DNA of 64,000 bases, from positions 2,668 through 66,667 of the forward strand of contig WIDE01000053.1 in assembly GCA_015039315.1 (NCBI GenBank), written 5' to 3'. Below, in pieces: positions 45,958-61,089 of this stretch (positions are counted from its first letter, which is position 1; each line of letters opens with the position of its first letter). Position numbers and translations under genes: made by a program. The notes under the pieces were generated by a model. The model was given only the letters and a program-made list of their open reading frames with translations, was not told the origin of the DNA and searched no databases. This DNA comes from Clavulina sp. PMI_390. Its lineage: Eukaryota > Basidiomycota > Agaricomycetes > Cantharellales > Hydnaceae.

Positions 45958-48768
45958 ATGAGACAGGTAGGATCGGACATATCGTCTGACTGCGTCACAC
46001 GCCCAACAACTAATCAATAAAATGACAATATTCGAAACAATTAGAAATCTGAAAAGGATCGGACCTACAGCTTGCCAAGTCCTCGAATATCGCTAGACCT
46101 GGATACCGTCGGGCTGGTCCAGGGCATCGGAGTTGAGAATGACAGTGTTGTGAGCATGAGTTCTGGCCACAATTATCGATCTTTTGCCACTTACACTATT
46201 GCTTTAGGAGAGCTTTTTCGATGATGAACAGGGCCAGTCACTGTTGCCACGTAATAAATCGACTCGAGGACGCAGAAACAGCGATGCACCAAAGGCTAAC
46301 TACACGCCTGTACCACTGACAAGGTCCCCGACCATCATGTCAATTGACTCTGTAGTACTCCCCACTACAGGCTTCCTCAACTTATCGCTGGATGAGCTCT
46401 GCGATGTGATCTCACAACACCGCTCACTCCAGGCTGCTGAGATCGTCTGTACCGAGGGATACGCAATCCGAATCGGTGCCATCATGCATCGACTACTACT
46501 CCTCCAACTTCGACGGCCGAGAAAGAAGATGGTGTGGCTCAGACTAGACCGACTACGTTCTACCAAAGTATCCAATTTCAGCTTTCTTCTTTCAGGAGGG
46601 TCCACTCCAGCCAACGATAGGGTACGTAAAGTCCCAGCCACCCGATATGACTCACCTGTTGATACAACTTTAGGCCCAGCTCGCAACGGAGAAAGAACCG
46701 CTCATTGTAGGGGCCCGACTGGAAACCCATCAAACCTTCACCAGCCTTCCAACCCTTGGCGACTTGAGTCGCATGTTTCGCGTAATATCAGCGGAACTTC
46801 GTACATATGAGCTATGGCCAGTATGTCCAACTCTTTCAATGTCCAAACGGGCCTACTGACAGTGTGATTACTCGCAGGCAAATTGTTGGTTCTTCGTATC
46901 TCTGCTCCAGGAACACCTTGGCTCCACAGCTGAAGGGACATTTCTTCGTGGGGATCTACCGCACCCTTCCTTAGCCCAGGAGATCAGGCGGCGAATTAGA
47001 GAGAAGCTCGCCACGCTAACTGAGCATCTCGGCGGCTCTTCAATCAATCAGAGTCCTCAACAGCTGAAGGAAATCAACGAGGTGATGAACCAAAAACCCA
47101 ATCGAGACAAAATTGTCACTGACGCAGGCTGACAGCTGGTGATGTTTCTGAGAAACTCCTCAAATTCAAACTCAACCTCATTCCTGAAAGTGAGTCTTAA
47201 ATATTACCTGGGGGGCTAACTGTCGCTGAGCTCTTTTGTAGGCTTATGTGGATCAGTTAAGCACCCATCATACATACGAGCCACCAGAGGCTCAAGATGC
47301 GCTCCTCGAGCTAGCCCAAGCAGCCCAGGAACGAGGGCCACACTTTGGAACTGAAAATGGGGAGCTCGTTCGCCTACTCCTTGACAATATCAGGGTTGCC
47401 GCTCAAAACGGTCTTGATCCTACCCAGTCAAGTATAGCCTCCCTTTGGCTATCCTATGGGAGGGTTCTCAAGGTAGAGGGTTATAAAGACGACTCAATTC
47501 GCGTTTTGGAAGAAGCTCTACGCCATATGAGGAGTTTACCCAGTTGGCCGGCTCTGGCAGAAGCCGATAAACAATTCGTGGCCTCGCTTATCGATGAACT
47601 AGTTCCTCTCCTCTCTGATAACCAACTAAACGAACGTGCAGTCGACCTCCAACGTGATTTGATTGTCCTACGTCAAGAAACTCACCGGCGTGTTCGGTCA
47701 GAAAGTTCAATGCGTGCATTGATTCAAAATCTCAACCAGCTTGGAGACCTGCTCCTGGCCGCCGGGCAGCCAAAAGCGGCCCGAACGACTCGCATGGAAG
47801 CTCTCGAACTGCACCATGATATTGATGGCCCAGTCACCTTCCTATCTAACCTCCGAGCTCACGCTTCATGGCTATTGAAGGCTGGGTTTGACGAAGAAGC
47901 GTACCAAACAGCCCAAGAAGCATATAGAAAGCAGGGCCCTCTTGAAGTCATTCCACAATACAAACCCTACCTCGCCGATGGGCAATTTGTGCTGGCTCGC
48001 TTTCTCGTTAAAGCTGGTCGCCTTGATGAAGCGTTCTCTATCTGGGAAGAGACCATCACGGCTCATCGTGAGCATCGTGTTCTCTCGTCCGGCCCACCAC
48101 CACCCGATATCACCTCACATATGCGAGAATATCGGGATGCGCTGCTTGCTGACTCGCGCTTCACAACTGCGTTTACCGTCGACGAGGAGATCGTCACGAA
48201 TATGCGCAGACTATATGCTCAGCGACCCACACTTTACACAAATAATCTCGCGAAGTCACTATGGAACTACAGCGACTCACTAACCAAAGCGGGTCGCCTC
48301 GACGGAGCCCGAGATGCTTTGGAAGAGACGGTACAGCTCTATCGGGGCCTATTCCTGGCAGATAGGAGCATGTACAGTCCAGTTATTGCTCCGGTGCTAT
48401 GCGAATACGCATGTGTCCAGCATGAACTTTCCATATCTCCATCACCTCCATCCGATCTCTCGCCCGATGTGTCAGAAGCTGTCGCCTCAACAGCGCAGGA
48501 AGCCATCCGCATCACTCGTTGGGTCTTATGGGCGAAGGGCTCTACAACCTCTCGCCTCCTTTCGTCTTTGGATCGGCTAGCAGGTGTGCTCCTGCGCCGG
48601 GAAGAATGGGAAACTGCGCAGGATGTTACGAACGAGATCCGACGGCTTCTTCCTCACCCGTCAACCAGCGCAGATTCGGAAGGTGATGAGAAGCCCACTG
48701 TAACGCTTGAGCGCGTTCATGCGTTAGACAAAATGTGCCGAGAGCGCACTGCGCACTCAATAATTTAA
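45958..48768 (+). CDS. TPR-repeat protein of unknown function
   Basis: The C-terminal 500 residues are one exon (from about 47242) of degenerate tetratricopeptide repeats: 'SLWLSYGRVLKVEGYKDDSI', 'QNLNQLGDLLLAAGQPKAAR', 'FVLARFLVKAGRLDEAFSIW' and 'LWNYSDSLTKAGRLDGARDA', each with the small-residue and Ala pattern of TPR helices. The first part is split over several exons. My 5' model joins MRQ (45958-45966) to 'KSEKDRTYSLPSPRISLDLD', 'ESFFDDEQGQSLLPRN', a disordered region, 'LNLSLDELCDVISQHRSLQA', 'LIVGARLETHQTFTSLPTLG' and 'NCWFFVSLLQEHLGS'. The 'NCWF' stretch resembles a lineage-specific Agaricomycete family; I cannot name a function. TPRs imply protein-protein contacts. The 5' end is less certain than the long last exon. 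Confidence 0.7.
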
Positions 48769-48901
48769 GCAGAACTATTCACCTTGAGCACTTTATTGTC
48801 TGGGACTGTGCCAGAATATGGGGGGCATTCAAGTAGGATGTAAAATTATGTACAGTAGCGTAATAAGGATAACGACATCGGTTCACGAGCACTCATACTC
48901 A

Positions 48902-50280
48902 TTATGATATATCCATCCCCATTGGCTCATTGCTGGTGTCCACCAAGGGTGCTCCAGGGTTTCGTTGCCGTGCAGCACCTAACTTTGCTTCAGCATCCAA
49001 TTTTTTCTGCTTCAAGGCTTCAACCTCAGCCGTCAGCTTTTCCTGTAATATTGTAAATGAGTGGGCGGTTTATTTGCCAAGGCACGGATTGCGATGTGTG
49101 GAAGCTCTGAATGCTCACCAATTCAAGCTCCAGGTCTGATGCCTTGATATTCTCATAAACCGGCGGGGGCGCAGGAATTTGTGCTACGTAGGTCCATATG
49201 GTAAGCAGATAGGAGTTTAGGGAAGACGTTTGCCACACACCAATAGCAACAGGACTAAATATCTCAGCCAGGTTGTCATGATTGCGAGTGAACCGCGCTA
49301 GTGCTAGTGAGCGGTTTGTCACATACGACTCATCTAAAATACCAGAATGCAATTGAGTTTGCGAGATATATAGAGGAGGCAATGCATGGACTGACCGTCA
49401 TCGTCATTCCCATATTGTTGTAGTGGCTGTAAGGTGGGTTGGTCAGTCAATAGGAGTCAAGAAATGATGCACGGGACTCACATGAGCATCACGCGGGCCA
49501 GCCTCTCGCCGTTGCTCCATTCTCTCCATAGCAGCGTTCTGAGCAGCAACGTTGCCAATCTGCTGGGGGCGATTCTGGTTCTGCTGAGGGACTTTCTGGC
49601 CGATACGATCACCATAAACAAATATACCAGGCTCATTGATATGGCGGAGCGGATACGCGCGAACGGGCTGGTGCAAGAGGTGTTGGGGAATCTCTGCGAT
49701 GCACGAGAAAGGTCAGTGCTAGTAATTGAAGGAAGTTTGGTGGGTACAACTCACGGATTGGAGGTCCTCGACTATAGTGAAGCATGGCCATTGATGGGTG
49801 GCCTCCCCTTGCTAATCTGAAGACGCGACGAATTCGATGGGCAACTTGGTCCTTGCCAGGAATGAATCCTCCCCTCGATTCGATCACTTCTAAATCCTAG
49901 ACGAGAGTATTCCTGTGAGAGCATACTTCATATGAATATACGTAATAGACGTACGAATTGGGGGTTTTGTACTATGGACCGCGTGTCTTGCTCTAGGTAG
50001 CGAATACCATCCGGAGGGAGGTTCCTGGCCTGGGGGTTCAGGTACACAGCATGAGTTTCTCCCTCTGTTGGGTAAAGTCAGTGGGCTCCAGAATCGAAAT
50101 ATGAAAGCAATTAATCATACCTCCGGGCTGGTCAATCTGGACATAATAGTACGGATATCTCTGGGAGTAGTCTGGGAGTCTTTGTAGTGCTTTCACTGCC
50201 GTGTCATTCGGGTAGTGCACGTTGTTCGCGATATCATAGTCCATCCGCAGCCACAAGTCATTCTGCATATTGCGAGACAT
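48902..50280 (-). CDS. ssr4: SWI/SNF and RSC complex subunit Ssr4
   Basis: Nuclear subunit shared by SWI/SNF and RSC remodellers in fission yeast, family DUF1750. The ATG at 50280 starts MSRNMQNDLWLRMDYDI. The conserved N-domain follows in order: 'AVKALQRLPDYSQRYPYYYV', 'AVYLNPQARNLPPDGIRYLE', 'GGFIPGKDQVAHRIRRVFRL', 'GGHPSMAMLHYSR' and 'PVRAYPLRHINEPGIFVYGD'. The C-terminal part contains a Gln/Asn-rich stretch, 'DESYVTNRSLALARFTRNHD', 'LAEIFSPVAIG' and a coiled coil 'EKLTAEVEALKQKKLDAEAK' before 'PMGMDIS' and the stop at 48902-48904. About eight exons; no disruption seen. It is transcribed away from NDUFA9 with only 105 bases between the two starts. Confidence 0.88.
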
Positions 50281-50385
50281 TGGCCACAACAAGCTGATGC
50301 GCTCTCAAGGACGCGTTCGAGGATGGCGTTGTTTGGACAAAGTTTGTTCGAAGCGCTGCTCGCACGTGACCCGTCATCGTCAACG
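50281..50385. promoter_or_regulatory. Shared divergent promoter, ssr4/NDUFA9
   Basis: Only 105 bases lie between the ATG codons of ssr4 and the complex I subunit gene. Both promoters and both 5' untranslated regions must fit here or overlap the neighbouring coding sequence. Confidence 0.65.
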
Positions 50386-52035
50386 ATGCTGAGAACAAAC
50401 GCAGTGCGTCTGGCCCGCACAAAGACGGCCTCAGTGTCGACCTCGGTGCGATATCTACTATTTCTGTCATATTCGCTGCGCGTTCTAAAGCCAACTCCGG
50501 ATGTTGTGGTTGCAAACAGCGCACCTATGCAGACTTGACTATTCTTCCCGAGACCCGAAAGCCTGTGATTTCTTATGGACCCTCTGGAAGGAGTGCCGTT
50601 TCAGGGCATGTGGCGACTGTCTTCGGTTGCACTGGTTTCCTTGGCCGTTATCTTGTCCACAAACTCGGTCCGTCTAATTGGCTCGTTGGTCCTCTGGGGT
50701 CCAAAATAATGACCCCCAATTTTGGTATTCGGTTTCATATTTTGTAGCTAAGGCAGGGACTCAAGTAATCATCCCATACCGTGAAGAAGACGAAAAGCGT
50801 CACCTGAAGGTCAGCGGTGACCTGGGGCAAATCGTCTCCTTGGTGTGTATTTTAGTCAAACCTTTCTAATATTGTGAGGCTAAAACTAAATAAACCCCTC
50901 CATTCCAGGACTGGGATATTCGTGATGAGGACCGTATTGCAGAATGCGTTCGCCATTCCGATGTTGTTTACAACTTGGTAGGACGAGACTACACCACCAA
51001 GTGCGCATCTTGGTCCTTCATATGATGTCTCAATGTTCTAATCAAACACGTCTCTACTTTCTCGTAGGAACTTCAACTACGAGGATGTTCATGTTGCGGG
51101 TGCACGCCGGATTGCTGAGATTAGCAAGACCAATGGGGTCTCCCGCTTTGTCCATGTCTCCCACTTGAACGCCTCATTGGAGTCTCCTAGTGAGTTCTAC
51201 AGGGCCAAAGCCTTGGGTGAACAGGCCGTCCGCGAAGTGTTCCCGGAAGCCAACATCGTCCGACCTGCCTCCTACTATGGTCACGAGGACAAATTCCTCA
51301 ACAGCATGGCTTGTGAGTGCCCATGGAGGTGTATATGAAGGTCTGGATTGCTTACCACTCATTTCAGTCTGGCCTATCGTCTGGAAACTGAACAACGGAG
51401 ACACAGTCGTTCGGCCGGTTCACGTAGGTTTCACCGTTCGTTTAGATCAGAATATGCCAGCTGAATCCTGTTCTCCATTGGATTATTTAGGTGCTTGATG
51501 TTGCTCAGGCACTATCAAACTTCACTTCACTCCCGGCGGTAGGGCAGACCTACAATCTCCCTGGTCCTCGCTCCTACACCTACAACGACATCATGGATAT
51601 GATCTCATCACTCACTTATAACCCACAACCCACCGTCCCCACAATACCAAAGTCCCTCATGCTCGCAGCTTCCAAGGTCGCTCAGCTTGCCTGGTGGCCA
51701 CTCGTCAGCCCTGATGAAATCGAGCGTCGCTACCTGAACGACTCCGATGTGAAGGGAGACTGGGAAGCTCTAGGAGTTGTCCCAGAGGAGCTTGAGAACG
51801 TTGCTATTACCTATGTGCGGAGATACAGGAATTCGTCAGTCTCAATCTATCTCTGGTCGCAATTTGGCACAATGCTTATTTGTTTCTTGATTCTGCAGCA
51901 CCAACTACGCGCGTCCCGTCAAGCTACCAAGCAAGGAGGGTGGTTCTTCCTCGGTGTGTATCTTATTCCTCTGAGTTATCGATTCTTTGCTGATTTCGGT
52001 TGATATATCTCCCTCAGTATCACACCGTAGATTAA
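50386..52035 (+). CDS. NDUFA9: Mitochondrial complex I subunit NDUFA9 (39-40 kDa)
   Basis: Accessory NADPH-binding subunit of respiratory complex I. The ATG at 50386 gives a basic mitochondrial presequence '[20 protein letters not shown]', then '[15 protein letters not shown]'. The Rossmann motif lies in '[20 protein letters not shown]' (GxxGxxG), followed by '[20 protein letters not shown]', '[20 protein letters not shown]', '[20 protein letters not shown]', '[20 protein letters not shown]' and '[13 protein letters not shown]'. The end '[18 protein letters not shown]' is followed by a likely intron (51979-52017 region) and 'YHTVD' with stop TAA at 52033-52035; without that intron the frame stops about 60 bases earlier. 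Around 390 residues. No break. Confidence 0.92.
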
Positions 52036-52648
52036 TTTTGCGTCGCCAATGTTCCGTAGACTACAACGTAGCATCCAATTATTTACTGTCACTTCTGAAT
52101 CCAGTGCTCCGCGAACTTTATCTTATAGTGAGATAAACATAACAATGGCGGGCATCGTGAATGCCTCGGAAGCTTACGTCTAGGCCGACCGACGGCATCA
52201 TCTTTGTATTGACTCGTTTTGCGACTGCGCAAGCGCCGTAACAACTCGAAGCGCCCAACTTCTCTCTGCTTCCAACCCTTGAGCGAGCGTGATCGGCGGT
52301 TCAGCCGTCCACACACCACTAGCCCCACATCAACGGCTTCTCTTGAACAGGTCAGTTAGTCTTCTCATTCTGTGTGGCGCTGGCTTTGCAAGCGTCGAGG
52401 GATGAGTCGGTGCCGAACGGGACCGAGTGTCTTCGACCAGAGCTCGCTCTGCGCGTCGAGTAGGGCATACTTGGCATCAAAAATGTGTCTATGGACGCGT
52501 TCATGTGCTGGCTGCCCTAGTTGTAGCAGGTTCCTGCCGCGTTCTGTGGCTGGAATGCCCCCAAACGCTGACTACCATTCGAACGTGAGCTGATGATGGC
52601 CCTTCCTACCAACCAGCCAATCCTTGCTTCAGGAACAAACGTGCTACG
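52036..52648. other. Intergenic, NDUFA9 3' flank and Zn2Cys6 gene promoter
   Basis: About 610 bases without a recognised exon. Confidence 0.45.
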
Positions 52649-55600
52649 ATGGCCCAACGCAGGCAGAACTCAGCCTGTGATCAATGCAGGTTCGTCGCGT
52701 ACAGTCATCCCTCTTCCGGACCCAAATGTCTCATTCGTCCCCCATCAGGAATCGAAAGGTCAAATGTAATATCATGCCTGGGGAAGATAAGGTACGCTAG
52801 CCACCCTAGGAAATATCTGCTATCCCTTCTAACATGCACGTTATCTAGTGCCAACACTGCGTGAACAAAAACTATCAATGTACTTTCGTCGCCCAACAAG
52901 AAACCGAGAAGAAACGAAGTGTCACTGGCCGACGCCTCGTTCGAAACTCTCCTCCGAATATGCCTCTCAAGCTACCCCCTGGATATCACCAATACCGCCC
53001 CCCAACAGCAGACTTCCTAGGCACAGATCCCTCGATGAATGGGCCCGACTTCCGAGGTTTGCAGCCCGGTCCCTCGGCCTCCTTCCCTTACCCCGTCGAT
53101 CCCTCTCTTCAAAGCACCCAATCACTTCCAAACATGGGACCTAGCTCTCCGCAGAATATGGTTGGTGGTCCGATCCCCTCCGCCTGGCCTCCAACTCGAG
53201 CGACATCACAACTACTTCAGGACCGAGCCCGCTTGATTCCCTCTCATCCAGGCGGTCTCCAATCGACCGCGAGACCTTCTGCGGCAGCCCAATATCCCTA
53301 TCCGGGTCTTCCACCGCCGCCTACTGCCCCAATCCAGGACTTCTTGGCATATCTATTTGCACCTGATCCCACTCAACCGCTCGAATACAATGGTGCAAAT
53401 CAGGAGTACCTGCATGCACGCCGTCGTCTTCAGGAACCGGACTACCGAGTCGAGTATGTTTTTGATCTCCAGCAATCTAACCCCTGGTGTTGCTGACGCT
53501 CGTAATCAGGTTCGCAACTGAGCTCCTTGAGGTCTATTTCCAAGTTTATCACCCTCGCGTACCTATCGTCAATCCCACTCGCTTCCGCGCTCAGCTCCGC
53601 GAAGCGTTGTATGGCCCAGTGAAGGAACGAAGTAATTCCGATGGCGCACCACCCGCAAAGCGCATGCGCATGGGTGATGATGGCGCAGTGTCGTCAGCTA
53701 GCAGCTCATTCGCGGAGGGCATGGGCGCTAGCCCAGTGAATGGAGAAGGATCTCCAGCAAATAGTGCAAACGGAGCTTCTTCTCTTCGCCCTATCAATCG
53801 ACCCCTACTAGCTTGTTTGCTCGCGTGGGGCTCGAAGTTCAGCGATCATGCTTTGCTCGTGATGGATCGCGCTCAAGGCTCCCGGGAGACCACATCACCC
53901 ATGCGCAGCAACATATCCCGACTCCTAGTTGATCGTGCGAGAGAAGTTTCCGAGCAGGAGAAAGTATACCGGATTGCAAAGCCAGAAAATGTCGTTGTGT
54001 GCATGTTGATGGAAGCTGTGCAGCCACTCCAAAGTTGTGAGTTCCGGCCGCCTCTTTTTTCGCCTCTTGTCCTGCATACCTTAACGAATTCTCCTCTGCG
54101 TTTGACCAGATCCAATCACTGACCCTAGAGGTGCGGGACCTGATCGTGGCCTAACGGTACGCCCGTGATGGACAATAACAGAATATCCTTTGCTTACCCG
54201 ACAGGTATCAAGTGTTTCTGGATTAATGCCGGTATCCGACACTTGCTCGAGTTGGGCGTCAATCACCATCCATCGGATCCTATTCCTGCTGGACAACACA
54301 CTGGCGATCCTGATGACTGGAGCTGCATGGTATTCTGCTGGTGGCTCGCATGCATCAGTGATGCGCTCTGCAGCCTGTATTTCCACAAGAAACCCCTGTT
54401 GTGAGCGGTCCCGCGCGCTATCCTTTCCGCCTTTCCCTGCTGAATCTGTGTATATGCTGAAATGATCAGGTCGGAGGAGGATTACGATTTGAAGGAGTTC
54501 CAGTTGATCACGGAACCTCCTGCGCCATCTTCAGAGAGTGGCATGTCTGACCCTGCCAAAGAACGTGCCGCTGCTCAAGAACAAGCGGTAAGTCCTCCGT
54601 GATTCTCTCTGTGAGGTTATTCTGAGCTCACTTTATACTCTCATTATTTTACCCAGTTCATGGTGAGTTGATATTGACAGAACATCTGAACGACTGAATC
54701 CACTAACTTGTATCCCAGCTATGGTATTCCTCAGCGCACGATCTTGCAGTTGATGCTCGTAACATGGCACGAACGCTATTTACACCGCACGTCATGAAGT
54801 GGGGGATTCCGCACCAAGTCGTCACCACCCATGTAGCTGCTCTCACCAAATGGCGAGATCAGCACCTTGGCGTCGTTGGCGCGAACAACGACTTGCAAAA
54901 CATTGGCGACTACGTCGCTGCTGTCACTGCATGTGAGTGCTCTAGTCAGTCTAACTGATGCAGTCAAATGTCTAATGTACTGCTACGTTCAAGGTACTAT
55001 CGATTGTTCATACCATGTCATGTGGATAGAGCTGGTCCACGCGATATCGGACTATGGCATCAAAGAAATTAACCTTGCAGTTGAGAAAGCTCGCGAAGAC
55101 TCGCAGAAGACTTCGATGTTCTCTGCGCGTGATTCTACGCTTACTGCAGAAGCTCTCAAGGCTTTGCCTTCCGAAGTTGCTGATATGCTGGACACCGAGC
55201 GAATGATTGCTACTGAGGCCTTCAAGAGTGCTACTAGGATCGCTGGCTTGGTGCGTATTCTTCTTCGGCTGCCCCTCCAGTCAGGCACTCGCTGAACATG
55301 ATGGACGCATTTAGGCGGGCGTCTTGACTACTAACGGATATATGAGGCTTGACCCTAACGCAATGCACTGGCCGATCTACACTGCTGGTCGGCTGCTTGC
55401 CACCATGGGACGTCCAGAGGTGGAGAACTGCATTGCCGGCCTGAATCAGAACGGATATGCCTACGATGGTGAGTCCTCTTCTTATTATATAGCAATCCAT
55501 GAGCTGGTGGCTTACTATCATGCATGGATTCAGAGGCGTGGATGCATTCCAAGAGCCTAGAAGACACATACGATTTGACGACACAGGCTGAAGCCAAAGA

Positions 55601-55835
55601 CGCTGACTCTCTTATGCACCACTATCTCAATCCAACGGCTCGAGCGAGTAAGCGGCCATCCCCACCTCATGTAAGTTGTGTATATCTGGGTGGCGCGCAG
55701 TATCTCACTATCATACTTTAACAGCCTCCGCGCAATACTGTCTTCGAGACGTTCAAGCAGAATGTTGATGCTTCATACGTGGACGACGAACTAAGACACA
55801 AGCAGGCTGTCGCCGACGGTCAGGTGGCTGCATAA
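52649..55835 (+). CDS. Zn2Cys6 fungal transcription factor
   Basis: A binuclear zinc-cluster DNA-binding regulator of about 760 residues. The ATG at 52649 starts MAQRRQNSACDQCR. The six Cys of the cluster are spread over three exons: 'CDQC' (x6) 'C' ... 'CQHC' (x6) 'C', joined by short introns ('RNRKVKCNIMPGEDK', then 'CQHCVNKNYQC'). A Pro-rich linker follows, then the fungal-specific middle domain: 'LLEVYFQVYHPRVPIVNPTR', 'RPLLACLLAWGSKFSDHAL', 'NVVVCMLMEAVQPLQS', 'GIKCFWINAGIRHLLELGVN' and 'CWWLACISDALCSLYFHKKP'. A basic 'PPAKRMRMGDDG' lies in a disordered insert. The last exon ends 'ELRHKQAVADGQVAA'. Target genes cannot be deduced; the neighbours are housekeeping genes, so a cluster-specific role is unlikely. 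Confidence 0.88.
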
Positions 55836-56145
55836 ACTCCGTCTGAAAGGGCTCCTGAAATAGTAAAAATCTGTTCTTCTCAATAATTCTGATATTGGCC
55901 GGCGTCCGTTTTCGTTTTCGGTCGTGAATCCTTCGTCACCTTTCGTTTGTTTCTGTCCTTTCTTGATCCTGTGTCTTGAAAAGCTACGCTATTAATGTCG
56001 TCTCTGTCTTTGTATATAATCGAATTGGTCTGCTGTTACGATACAAGTGTTTTTCAGTGGATCACTGGCCCCCCGAAACCAAGTGCACGATGAGACACGA
56101 AGTCTGAGCCAGTATTTGTCGCTATTTACGCCGAACGCGCATTTC
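55836..56145. other. Intergenic, Zn2Cys6 gene and MetRS
   Basis: 310 bases without a recognised exon; the MetRS promoter must be here. Confidence 0.45.
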
Positions 56146-58936
<2,791 letters not shown>

Positions 58937-59148
58937 CGTAGAGTAATGCTTAAAGCACCCCAGCTCAGCCTGATAATGAGATCACTAATTATTTTGTACG
59001 GTCAAAGCAATAATGGTGGACACTATTTTAGAATCCCATATTCTGCTCAATTTACACTATCTTACAGCTGATTCTTGCTTGCTCACAATGACCCTCAATA
59101 TGTTTGTTTGGATCGAGACAGTGTCATCTGAGCCTGAGGTCAGTATCG
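58937..59148. other. Short intergenic, MetRS/F-box gene
   Basis: About 210 bases; nothing beyond flanking regulatory sequence is visible. Confidence 0.4.
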
Positions 59149-60660
59149 ATGATGCATCACGAAGCCATCACCTACCAGCAGAACCCTGCGGTAAACCTCC
59201 CTCCCGAACTCCTCTCAACGGTCTTTCTCTACGCTCTGCGTAACTATGGCCACATCTGCCCTCAACACATCTCACCTGCCGAGATATCTTCGATGAGGCG
59301 TGCTCGACTGAATATTAGTGCTGTTTGTGTCCGTTGGCGGGAAGTGGCCCTATCCACGCAGGTTTTGTGGAGCATTGCGACCTTTCCCCCATTAGTGTCG
59401 ACCTCTCAGCTGAGTTTCAACGCATCTACGAGGGATGCCTCGAGTTCTGAGGCTGCCAATGATATTGACGGAGTTTCGCGCTTTGTGATGAGTATTTTCG
59501 ATGACGAAGTTAGTCGAGCGGGGAACTGTACACTTTCGCTGCATATCATAGATCTTAACCCTCTACGAGCGCTTGGAAGATCTCCTATCCCCATCCCTCC
59601 CTCTCTTACAGAAAAGTGTTTCAGAATAATCGAAGAATTGCTTCCACACTGTAAACACTTGGAAGTCACTGGAGATACAAAGCTGATACACCGTCTCTTA
59701 TGCTTACCGGGACCCACACATTCGCCTCTCCCGTGCCCGGCCTTACAATCATTGTCGGTGTCCACTTGGCCTGACCACGGTGCGCGACACATGTCAAGTG
59801 TTCTGGATCTATCGTGGGCCAAGCATCTGCGCGAATTAAAACTCACCAACCACGTGTACAAGCAACGTCTGGGGCTCAAAATATCGTCAGAGGCAGTGCT
59901 GCAGCGTCTAGAAGCTGTGAACATGCTATTACAAGACATTATGACAGTTCTTGCACAAAGCCCTCATCTGGAAGAACTGTATTGGGAGTCTTCAGATCAC
60001 GATGTCGCGGTTCCACAGACCCCTGTCCACATGCCATGCGTTATCCATTTAATACTCTATGGCCCAAATATGCCATACCTCCTTCGGACTCTTGATGCCC
60101 CTCAGTTGGAACGCCTGGAAATTCACTCGCCATGGGGCTCTGTAGATAATTTTCTTCCCTCACCACCCCCCAAGCCTTGCCAATTTCCTCGTCTCAGAGT
60201 TTTCATCCTTTTTATGCCCTTGATGCTCTTTGACAGTTCGGAGTCAGCGTTCGGGCGGTTCATTCAAGTTCACTCCAACCTGCAAGTTATACGGCTACAG
60301 CATGGCTGGATTGCAGGCTCCTTCATTGAGAGCCTTTCTGCTCTGCCTTCGCTCCGTCATGTAAGCACGCAGTATCGCTCTCTTCATGAGGATATAGGCC
60401 CCATGGCACTTCTTCAGGCATGGTATGCGAAAGCCAGCCTTGGGCCCGCTGATTCCCCCCTTCCAACTCTCTACGTGCGTGGGGGAACACTGTCCAAAAA
60501 GATCCAGCTCCTTGAACCCTCAGAGTTTTCGGAATTTGCTCGCAACGTGGTAGTCTCTTCGCCTTTGATTGCATCAGGACTCCGAGGTGCAGAATACTGG
60601 GACGAAATATTTCACGCGCTGGATCGTGGAGAAGGGTTAAGGAGATTCATCAATGCTTGA
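59149..60660 (+). CDS. F-box protein with LRR-like C-terminus, single exon
   Basis: An intronless gene of 503 residues from the first of two adjacent ATGs (59149, 59152). The frame is open further upstream but only from a TTG. The F-box-like head is 'VNLPPELLSTVFLYALRNYG', followed by 'LNISAVCVRWREVALSTQVL', the classic 'C..W..vA..tp.LW' pattern. The body has repeated leucine-rich lines: 'CPALQSLSVSTWPDHGARHM', 'AKHLRELKLTNHVYKQ', 'LAQSPHLEELYWESSD' and 'LPSLRHVSTQYRSL'. This is the usual architecture of the large F-box families in Agaricomycetes; as an SCF adaptor it would present an unknown substrate for ubiquitination. Lack of introns stands out in this intron-rich window and may indicate retroposition (inference). 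It is not closely similar to the F-box pair at 13.8-18.5 kb. Confidence 0.83.
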   Translation: MMHHEAITYQQNPAVNLPPELLSTVFLYALRNYGHICPQHISPAEISSMRRARLNISAVCVRWREVALSTQVLWSIATFPPLVSTSQLSFNASTRDASSSEAANDIDGVSRFVMSIFDDEVSRAGNCTLSLHIIDLNPLRALGRSPIPIPPSLTEKCFRIIEELLPHCKHLEVTGDTKLIHRLLCLPGPTHSPLPCPALQSLSVSTWPDHGARHMSSVLDLSWAKHLRELKLTNHVYKQRLGLKISSEAVLQRLEAVNMLLQDIMTVLAQSPHLEELYWESSDHDVAVPQTPVHMPCVIHLILYGPNMPYLLRTLDAPQLERLEIHSPWGSVDNFLPSPPPKPCQFPRLRVFILFMPLMLFDSSESAFGRFIQVHSNLQVIRLQHGWIAGSFIESLSALPSLRHVSTQYRSLHEDIGPMALLQAWYAKASLGPADSPLPTLYVRGGTLSKKIQLLEPSEFSEFARNVVVSSPLIASGLRGAEYWDEIFHALDRGEGLRRFINA

Positions 60661-61089
60661 AGGCCCATCCATGAAAGTTAACCGCACCATCATTATCCGT
60701 CAAATACCGTAGACACTTGCCGTCGTTATTGAGGCTGCTCTATATCAGGTATCTTGAAGGACAAAGGGCTTATCTTAACGTGGATAGTTCCCAGCCTATG
60801 ATGGAGATATTGCTTGGCCCGATGGCAGATTCCAAAGCTCTGGGAGAGGAGAATGTATAAACACGAGTCCGAAGAAAAGATGGAGTCAAGCGGGCCTATT
60901 GCCACTGGCTGGATGTCATTCTGACATCCGGAAATGCTGATAGGTCAGACAATTGCTGGTTCGGAATTAGAAGAATTGATTTCAATCATAGCGTGTAGGC
61001 AATTTTCAGTATAAGCTAGGCGAATGCAAATAAGAAGTACAACATGTAGTATCCGTGAATCTAGAATCAGGCCATTCAAACGAAAGCTG
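60661..61089. other. Convergent 3' flanks, F-box gene and NRPS-like reductase
   Basis: About 430 bases between the two stop codons with no recognised exon. Confidence 0.45.
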
